In this document: positions 58,274-64,000 of the stretch, piece by piece
Position numbering within the stretch: position 1 is the first letter of the stretch
Layout: the number at the start of each line of letters is the position of its first letter
Origin: Akkermansiaceae bacterium
GTDB lineage: Bacteria > Verrucomicrobiota > Verrucomicrobiia > Verrucomicrobiales > Akkermansiaceae
Direction of reading: 5' to 3'
Length of the DNA stretch: 64,000 nucleotides
Assembly (NCBI GenBank): GCA_905181965.1
Contig: CAJIZY010000002.1
Location: forward strand, 124,001-188,000
Notes under the pieces: generated by a model
Databases searched by the model: none
The model's input: the letters and a program-made list of their open reading frames with translations, nothing else
Told to the model about the DNA's origin: nothing
Program-made: the position numbers and the translations under genes

Positions 58274-59269
58274 ATGACCTTTGAAGAACTCAACTCCCTC
58301 TATCAACTCCCGCTTTTCGACCTGATCCAGCGTTCCCGCCAGATCCACGAGGAAAACTGGCCGGCTGCCGAAGTCCAGCTCTGCACTCTCCTCTCCATCA
58401 AAACCGGGGGCTGCTCCGAAGATTGCTCCTACTGCGCTCAGTCCGCCCGCTATAAAAGCGGAGTCGATGCCGAACGCCTCATGGAGAAGTGCGACATCAT
58501 GAAGCGGGCCACCGCTGCCCGCGAAAGCGGCTCAACCCGTTTCTGCATGGGCGCTGCCTGGCGCGGTGTCCGCGAGGGAACCCAGCGGTTTGAACAAGTC
58601 CTCGACATCGTTCGTGATGTTTCCGAACTCGGGATGGAAGTCTGTGTGACTCTGGGCGAGCTAGGACCGTCCGAAGCTGAAAAACTCAAAGATGCTGGAG
58701 TAACTGCCTATAATCACAACATCGACACCTCTCCAGAGCACTACCCTAATATTGTCACCACGCACACCTTCCAAGATCGCCTCAACACAATTCGTCACGC
58801 ACAAGATGCCGGAATGTCGATCTGCTGCGGCGGTATCCTAGGACTTGGCGAAACGACCGAAGACCGCCTCAAAATGCTAGAAGTCATCTCCGGCTTCAAT
58901 CCACAACCCGAGTCCGTTCCCATTAACTCCCTCATGCCTATGCCAGGCACCCCGCTGGCCGAAAAACAAGGAGTCGATGTCTTCGAACTCGTCCGGATCA
59001 TAGCCTTAGCCAGACTTGCGGTGCCCAAAGCTAAAGTCCGTCTTTCGGCTGGCCGAACGCAATTATCGGAAGAAGCACAGGCTCTTTGCTTCTTTGCCGG
59101 AGCCAACTCTATTTTCTACGGGGACAAGCTCCTCACCGCCAAAAATCCGGCAATTGAAAAAGATCTCGCGCTCATCGATCGCCTTGGCATGAAACCCCAA
59201 GAACCGAACCGGAAACTTGAGGCCCCTGATTCTGATGAATCACGTCCTGCCGAGCCACAACTCCTTTGA
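58274..59269 (+). CDS. bioB: Biotin synthase
   Basis: Radical SAM enzyme inserting sulfur into dethiobiotin. 331 residues. The 4Fe-4S motif is CSEDCSYC (Cys47, Cys51, Cys54), with CAQSARY next to it. The second-cluster ligands lie in STRFCMGAAWRG, MEVCVTLGEL and ICCGGILGLGE, with Arg in VRLSAGR. YNHNIDTSPEHYPNI and PINSLMPMPGTPL are typical. No other bio genes are in the window. The tail after LGMKPQ is a disordered extension of about 25 residues. Confidence 0.96.
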   Translation: MTFEELNSLYQLPLFDLIQRSRQIHEENWPAAEVQLCTLLSIKTGGCSEDCSYCAQSARYKSGVDAERLMEKCDIMKRATAARESGSTRFCMGAAWRGVREGTQRFEQVLDIVRDVSELGMEVCVTLGELGPSEAEKLKDAGVTAYNHNIDTSPEHYPNIVTTHTFQDRLNTIRHAQDAGMSICCGGILGLGETTEDRLKMLEVISGFNPQPESVPINSLMPMPGTPLAEKQGVDVFELVRIIALARLAVPKAKVRLSAGRTQLSEEAQALCFFAGANSIFYGDKLLTAKNPAIEKDLALIDRLGMKPQEPNRKLEAPDSDESRPAEPQLL

Positions 59270-59284
59270 TCTCCATTATCCCAT

Positions 59285-59746
59285 ATGAATTGGCCAGACC
59301 ATCGTTGTCGTATCGAAGTTTCTCTCGATCGACAACAAGTCACTCTGTTCAAAGAAGAGAAAAAAATTTTTGAAGCCTTCGCTTCAACTTCTGCCAATGG
59401 CGCAGGATTTGAAGAGGGGTCCTTCCGAACGCCCACCGGAAATTTTGTAATTCGGGAACGCATCGGCGAGGGAGCTCCACTCCACACCTCATTCAAAGGA
59501 CGTCTCCCACGAAGGATCTGGCAGGGGGAGAAATCAGACGACGCGATCCTCACCCGCATCCTCTGGCTCCACGGACTTGACCCCGAAAATCGTAACACCT
59601 ACCACCGCTTCATCTACTTCCACGGAACCCATGCCGAAGATTTGATCGGGAAGCCGGCATCACATGGTTGCATCCGGCTAGCGAACAAGCAGATGCTTGA
59701 ACTTTTCGAACTCACTCCGATAGGTAGCGCAGTTCAAATCTCCTAA
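59285..59746 (+). CDS. YkuD-type L,D-transpeptidase domain protein, no signal peptide
   Basis: 153 residues: a bare catalytic domain with RTPTGNFVI, FIYFHGTH and the active-site motif SHGCIRL (His127, Cys129). Such enzymes make 3-3 cross-links in peptidoglycan or attach proteins to it, outside the cytoplasm. No signal peptide is visible at the ATG at 59285, and in-frame upstream sequence belongs to the bioB end, so export or a cytosolic role is unclear. 15 bp after bioB, 6 bp before serB. Confidence 0.88.
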   Translation: MNWPDHRCRIEVSLDRQQVTLFKEEKKIFEAFASTSANGAGFEEGSFRTPTGNFVIRERIGEGAPLHTSFKGRLPRRIWQGEKSDDAILTRILWLHGLDPENRNTYHRFIYFHGTHAEDLIGKPASHGCIRLANKQMLELFELTPIGSAVQIS

Positions 59747-59752
59747 CTCATC

Positions 59753-60396
59753 ATGAAAAAAATCATCGCCTTTGACTGCGACTCAACTCTGTCATCCATC
59801 GAAGGTGTCGATGAGTTAGCCCGAATCGCCGGGGACCAAATCTTCCAGGAAGTGGAGGACCTCACGAATCTTGCGATGGATGGTAAGGTTCCTGTCGAAG
59901 AAGTTTTCACTAGACGTCTTGATCTCATTAAGCCGACCCGCGCTCAGTGTGCAGAAGTTGGAAGGATGTATCTCAATACCGTCGAGCCGACCGCGAAAGA
60001 GACCATCAAAAAACTGCAGGACCAAGGATGGGAGTGCCTCATTATCTCTGGTGGTTTTGAACCTTGTATCGCCCCCCTTGCTCGAGAACTTGGAATCGCA
60101 AGAGTTGAAGCGGTTCCCTTACAATTTGATGCCGGAGGACAATATCTTGGATTCGACAAGAATTACCCAACAACTAGATCCGGAGGAAAACCTGAAATCA
60201 TTAGATCAATCCGTGCAAAAATCGGGGTAAGTAAATTCGTTATGGTGGGGATGGCGCGAGTGACTTAGAGACGGATTCGGAAGTTGATGCTTTCATCGGA
60301 TTTTTCAGATATGTTCAGAGAGATTCAGTGGCGAACAATTGTAATGCTCACGCTTTTTCAATCTCCGAAATCATAGAAACTCACTTGGATTTCTAA
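59753..60396 (+). CDS. serB: Phosphoserine phosphatase-like HAD enzyme (one frame break)
   Basis: HAD motif I FDCDSTLSSIEGVDELA (Asp8 nucleophile, Asp10), motif II LIISGGFEPCIAP and motif III Lys in SGGKPEIIR define the SerB group, which makes serine from phosphoserine. The first frame stops at 60268 after MVGMARVT. Adding one G in the GGGG at about 60247-60250 gives MVGDGASDLETDSEVDAFIG, which is motif IV, and continues to TAA at 60394-60396. The restored protein is about 214 residues, normal for a SerB lacking the N-terminal regulatory domain. Confidence 0.87.
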
Positions 60397-60518
60397 AATG
60401 CTACGATCACTTTCTAGGTAAAATTATCTTACCCCGGATGATCTATCTAAAGGCATAGAAAATTCTATAATCTTGGCACTTTGGGATTCACCGAATTCAA
60501 CGGTAATTCCTTGGCAAA

Positions 60519-61100
60519 CTACCCCCTAAGACCAAGACGGATAAGCTCGGCGCTGTCGGCCCCTGGCTTTTCCTTTAAAACACGATCAACCGCCTTTCGG
60601 GCTTCCGCCTGTTTGAAGCCGAGTGCCATTAATCCCATTTCCGCATCTCGCGCCGAGTCGGTCCGATTCGGATCTGCATCCCAAGTCTCGACAACCCCAA
60701 CCTTGTCTTTCAATTCCAAAATGATTCTCTCTGCAGTCTTTTTGCCAATCCCTTTCACGCCGGATATTCCCGCAGCGTCTCCTTGAATCACTGCCTGTTT
60801 GAAGCCTTCAACTGGTAACCCCCCCAAAACCGCCAAGGCTGTCGCCGGCCCAATTCCACTCACGCGGTCGATCAAGAGCATAAAGACATCTTTTTCCTCG
60901 TCCCGCGCGAAACCGTATAAAGTCAGCGAATTTTCACGCACATGCTGGTATATCCGTAGATCAATCGAATCTCCCTCGAGCGGATTGAGCTGGTCATAAG
61001 TTGAGAGAGGTAAGTGCACAAGATACCCTACCCCACTAGCCCCCACCACGATTCTCCCCGGAATAGCTTCCCAAACTTCACCTTTCAGACGTGCAATCAC
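60519..61100 (-). CDS. ruvA: Holliday junction branch migration protein RuvA
   Basis: 193 residues from GTG at 61100 (VIARLKGEVWE), the position matching the family N-terminus; longer frames add non-homologous residues. The OB-fold domain, the two helix-hairpin-helix motifs (IDRVSGIGPATALAVL and ISGVKGIGKKTAERIILEL) and the C-terminal domain III (ALGFKQAEARKAVDRVL), which contacts RuvB, are present. RuvB and RuvC are not in the window. Confidence 0.94.
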   Translation of the reverse strand: MIARLKGEVWEAIPGRIVVGASGVGYLVHLPLSTYDQLNPLEGDSIDLRIYQHVRENSLTLYGFARDEEKDVFMLLIDRVSGIGPATALAVLGGLPVEGFKQAVIQGDAAGISGVKGIGKKTAERIILELKDKVGVVETWDADPNRTDSARDAEMGLMALGFKQAEARKAVDRVLKEKPGADSAELIRLGLRG

Positions 61101-61278
61101 TTGGGGAACGCTAGTCAAAACTAACCATGTCACAAAGGACAATCACCTTACATTAAGTCCAGGGAAGTTTCTTTATTAAGAAACGCTAACTTAATTGTTT
61201 ACTAAATATTTAGATTTCACATTGTTTATGGCTTTTTTGGTCGCTATTTCCGTAAATCCCTGCTAATCTGGCTTCGTT

Positions 61279-61584
61279 ATGGCAACTACTAAACGGACGC
61301 GTTTCTCCCGTCGACTTCCTGATCATGTCACCGATGAACTGGTGAATGTTCTGGGTTCAGATCCGAAACTTTTCGGATTCAATGACCTTTTTGAGGATGT
61401 CTATGAGCGGTTGAAAGAGCGTAATGCAGTAAGTGGTGGAGAAGAAATGCTTCGTCTTCGCGCTTATGAAAAGCTGCAAAATCTGGTTACCCGTGGCCTT
61501 GCCGAAAAAGACGGCAAGGAATATCGCGGACTCGAGCGCATTCAGGAAGCGCACAGCGACAATATTGCTAAGCAAGAGGGTTAA
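61279..61584 (+). CDS. Small conserved-looking protein, function unknown
   Basis: 101 residues, charged and mostly helical, starting MATTKRTRFSRRLPDHVTDE. The stretch LRLRAYEKLQNLVTRGLAEKDGKEYRG looks like the end of a winged-helix domain (helix then wing), so nucleic acid binding is possible. No signal or membrane segment. An AT-rich 130-bp region upstream (61143-61278) probably holds its promoter, and a strong terminator follows. I do not recognise the family. Confidence 0.65.
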   Translation: MATTKRTRFSRRLPDHVTDELVNVLGSDPKLFGFNDLFEDVYERLKERNAVSGGEEMLRLRAYEKLQNLVTRGLAEKDGKEYRGLERIQEAHSDNIAKQEG

Positions 61585-61645
61585 TTCCCGAAGCAAAGAG
61601 AATTTCGCGAAAATTGATGCTGGCTTTGCCAGCTCCGAATCCTTT

Positions 61646-61685
61646 AATTAACCGCGTTGGAAACGACGCGGTTAATTGCTTTTAT
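61646..61685 (+). terminator. Rho-independent terminator after the 101-residue protein gene
   Basis: A perfect 12-bp stem (61646-61657 with 61666-61677) around an 8-nt loop, followed by gcttttat. It separates the small protein gene from nuoA. The A/T-rich base makes it potentially active on both strands. Confidence 0.8.
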
Positions 61686-61744
61686 ACGAAAGGCGATTAA
61701 TTCTTGAATACGGGTTAAGCCTAACACATTCCTGCTCTAAAATT

Positions 61745-62116
61745 ATGTTGAACGATTATTTTCCTGTTATTCTTCAGGCCCTCGCAGCCATCGGATTTGC
61801 AGGCGCGGCCCTCGGGCTCAGCGTTCTTCTTGGCAAGAGAGGAAGCCACAATGAGACCAAGGAAACTCCTTACGAATGTGGCATGCTGCCAATCGGACAG
61901 GGAGCCCCACGTTTTAGTGTGAAATTCTATCTCGTAGCGATGCTTTTTGTGATTTTTGATATTGAGGTCGTCTTCATGTATCCTTGGGCAGTTAGCTTTG
62001 CCGACCTCGTCCGCGAGAATGTCATGGTTCTTTGGAGCATGGCCAGCTTCGCCGGAATCCTGACGATTGCCTACGTTTACGCGCTCAAGAAAGGCGCACT
62101 GAACTGGAAGGGCTAG
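61745..62116 (+). CDS. nuoA: NADH-quinone oxidoreductase subunit A
   Basis: Membrane subunit of respiratory complex I. 123 residues from ATG at 61745 with three membrane helices. The family motif YECGMLPIGQGAPRFSVKFY carries the conserved Cys on the loop near the quinone site, and LFVIFDIEVVFMYPW is the hallmark of helix 2. The next nuo genes are absent: dapA follows, so nuoA is separated from the rest of complex I in this genome. Confidence 0.93.
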   Translation: MLNDYFPVILQALAAIGFAGAALGLSVLLGKRGSHNETKETPYECGMLPIGQGAPRFSVKFYLVAMLFVIFDIEVVFMYPWAVSFADLVRENVMVLWSMASFAGILTIAYVYALKKGALNWKG

Positions 62117-62190
62117 AGTTGCTCCGAAACCGCCTCATTTTTCAGAGACGAGCTCTATACAATCAGAAGGTTTCGCATTAGAACACCTCC

Positions 62191-63069
62191 ATGTTCGCTG
62201 GAACCTTTACCGCCCTCATCACTCCTTTTCGCGATGGCGCTCTTGATCACGGTGCTTTTAAAGCCCTTATCGATCGCCAAGTCGCGGCGGGAATCACCGG
62301 AATTGTTCCCGTAGGCACCACTGGAGAATCACCCACTCTCGATTCAAACGAGCACCTTGAGGTCATCAGCACAGCAGTTGAGTATGCTGATAAGCGCCTC
62401 CTCGTCGTCGCAGGAAGCGGCGCAAATTCTACCAACGAAGCTATCCATCTCACTCAAGCTTCCGAAAAAGCCGGCGCGGACGCCTCACTTCAAGTTTGCC
62501 CTTATTACAACAAACCTTCTCAAGATGGCCTCTATCAGCACTATAAGACAATCGCTGCAAATACCGGGCTTCCAGTGATGCTTTACTCAATTCCCGGACG
62601 CTCCGTGATCGAGATTAGCATCGAGACCATTGCCCGCCTTGCTCGCGACTGCGAAAACATCGTGGCAAATAAGGAGGCAGGCGGCTCAGTTGATCGAATC
62701 AACCAGCTTGTTCAAGCTGTTCCCGAGGATTTCCAGATTCTTTCCGGAGACGACCCTCTCACCCTCCCTTTCATGTCATGCGGGGCGGTCGGCCTTGTTA
62801 GCGTCGCCTCTAACCTAATCCCCGAAGTGATGACTAGCCTCGTCAATCGCTGCCTCGAAGGAGAATTTGCCGAAGCTCTAGAGATCCAGAAGCGCTACTA
62901 TCCACTTCTTTCAGGCCTCATGGGACTCGACACGAATCCAGTCCCCATCAAATCAGCTGTTGCCTTGCAAGGTCACTGCACCGATGAAATCAGACTCCCC
63001 CTCGTCAACCTTACCGACGAAAAAACGGAGAAGCTTCGAAGCCTCCTCAAAACATATACCCTCCTCTAG
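62191..63069 (+). CDS. dapA: 4-hydroxy-tetrahydrodipicolinate synthase
   Basis: First committed step of lysine and diaminopimelate synthesis, condensing pyruvate with aspartate semialdehyde. 292 residues, the normal length. GTTGESPTL (Thr44, Thr45), Tyr132 in LYSIPGR and the Schiff-base Lys161 in VANKEAGGS are all in place. Begins 74 bp after nuoA and 36 bp before queE on the same strand. Confidence 0.96.
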   Translation: MFAGTFTALITPFRDGALDHGAFKALIDRQVAAGITGIVPVGTTGESPTLDSNEHLEVISTAVEYADKRLLVVAGSGANSTNEAIHLTQASEKAGADASLQVCPYYNKPSQDGLYQHYKTIAANTGLPVMLYSIPGRSVIEISIETIARLARDCENIVANKEAGGSVDRINQLVQAVPEDFQILSGDDPLTLPFMSCGAVGLVSVASNLIPEVMTSLVNRCLEGEFAEALEIQKRYYPLLSGLMGLDTNPVPIKSAVALQGHCTDEIRLPLVNLTDEKTEKLRSLLKTYTLL

Positions 63070-63105
63070 TTCTCACCACAAGAACCCTCCTTTTGACCCT
63101 ATGCC

Positions 63106-63837
63106 ATGAAAGTCTCACGCCTTGCCGATGGGTCCCCCGAGATCTTTCATACCTTACAGGGCGAAGGAGCCTCCCTAGGCTTTCCCGCTGTCTTTCTTCG
63201 GCTCTCGCTTTGTAATCTTCACTGCCATTGGTGTGACACACCTTACACATGGAACTGGGAGCAAACTCCCTGGACCCATCAGGATGGGGTGAAATTTTCA
63301 AAGACCGAAGAGATCGTCGAACTTAGTCCAGCCGAAATCGCGCCACTCATTTTGAGTTACGACTGTAACCGCCTCGTCCTCACCGGAGGTGAGCCCTTGC
63401 TGCAACAAGATGAATTGGTGAAACTCACCAGGTTATTACCTGAGATAGCCTTCATCGAAGTCGAAACAAATGGCACCAAGCTTCCAAGTGACGACTTTAT
63501 TGCTATCCCAACCCAATTTAACGTTTCTCCCAAACTCTCGAACTCGGGAATCGACGAAAAGCTTCGCTTAAATTTCAAGGCCCTCGGTCTTTTTGCTTCG
63601 TTAGAAAAAGCATTCTTCAAGTTTGTCGTCTGCAACCAATCCGATCTTGACGAAATAAAGACCTTACATTCGAAGCTAAACCTTTCCCCCGACCGGATTC
63701 ACCTAATGCCTGAAGGCCGGGACGCTGAAACACTTCAGCACCGTTCGCTCTGGCTTGCTGATATTTGCCGAGATCAAGGCTATCATTTTAGCCCGCGGCT
63801 TCATGTTCTCCTATGGGGAAATGAGCGGGCAAAATAG
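63106..63837 (+). CDS. queE: 7-carboxy-7-deazaguanine synthase
   Basis: Radical SAM ring contraction in the preQ0/queuosine pathway. 243 residues. It has EIFHTLQGEGASLGFPAVFLR, the cluster motif CNLHCHWC (Cys36, Cys40, Cys43) and VLTGGEPLLQQ; the C-terminal segment keeps VSPKLSNSG and IHLMPEGR. This supplies the base later modified by GluQ (21605). The 160 bp after it hold no further gene before the window ends. Confidence 0.95.
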   Translation: MKVSRLADGSPEIFHTLQGEGASLGFPAVFLRLSLCNLHCHWCDTPYTWNWEQTPWTHQDGVKFSKTEEIVELSPAEIAPLILSYDCNRLVLTGGEPLLQQDELVKLTRLLPEIAFIEVETNGTKLPSDDFIAIPTQFNVSPKLSNSGIDEKLRLNFKALGLFASLEKAFFKFVVCNQSDLDEIKTLHSKLNLSPDRIHLMPEGRDAETLQHRSLWLADICRDQGYHFSPRLHVLLWGNERAK

Positions 63838-64000
63838 TATTATTATTGGGGAATCCACGAGCAACCGCTACCCCAATCCCAAAATCACTCGCCGAGGAAC
63901 CTTGAAAACATGGAACCCTCACAACCGTAGCGCGAGGGGACAGAGTAGGGCCCTCGCTAACGTCGGGCCTTTTGACGCTCCCGCACTTTTTCGCGCTGAA

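Overview
The window is chromosomal DNA of a verrucomicrobium, probably marine or another polysaccharide-rich habitat. The best lineage marker is at 5939-13211 on the minus strand: a complete block matching the Akkermansia Amuc_1098 to Amuc_1102 type IV pilus-like cluster, including a homologue of the Amuc_1100 protein. Cys-type sulfatases, a PVC-type cytochrome-c dehydrogenase, CotH/lamin-tail proteins and secreted proteins with Asp-rich calcium motifs fit the same phylum. No rRNA, tRNA, CRISPR array, phage or insertion sequence was seen.

Layout. 1-3.1 kb: kexin-like protease (cut by the window edge) behind a secreted calcium-motif protein. 3.4-5.9 kb: coaE and rho, the latter with a repeat-built basic N-terminus. 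5.9-13.2 kb: pilus-like operon. 13.3-16 kb: aroD facing a DinG-type helicase. 16-20.2 kb: BlaI/M56 peptidase pair behind repeated operators, a membrane-anchored alpha/alpha-toroid protein and an LTxxQ-like protein. 20.2-22.4 kb: trmO-tadA divergent from gluQ, all acting on tRNA anticodon loops. 22.5-45.2 kb: envelope and secreted functions (CotH protein, sulfatase, Na+ symporter, HAD phosphatase, GMC dehydrogenase with its small subunit, a protein with two sulfatase modules, PQQ-type propeller, GH71/99-like enzyme, cytochrome-c dehydrogenase). 45.2-46.7 kb: sparse region holding an overlooked small gene and a GbsR-type regulator. 46.8-64 kb: housekeeping (pgk, sugar nucleotide enzymes, aat, rpmF-plsX, C-S lyase, bioB, L,D-transpeptidase, serB, ruvA, nuoA, dapA, queE).

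The most interesting item is 45527-45739 (minus). It reads as a 70-residue SelW/Rdx-family protein whose redox motif is Cys-x-x-UGA. A small hairpin 14 nt after the UGA resembles a bacterial SECIS. This is a candidate selenoprotein that ordinary ORF calling would miss.

At least eight conserved genes (rho, the secretin, a GMC oxidoreductase, a secreted protein, a kinase/pyrophosphorylase fusion, a DUF177 gene, plsX, serB) carry single-base frame breaks, often at short homopolymers. Because essential genes are hit, I read most of these as sequencing or assembly indels, not decay, and annotate the genes at full span.
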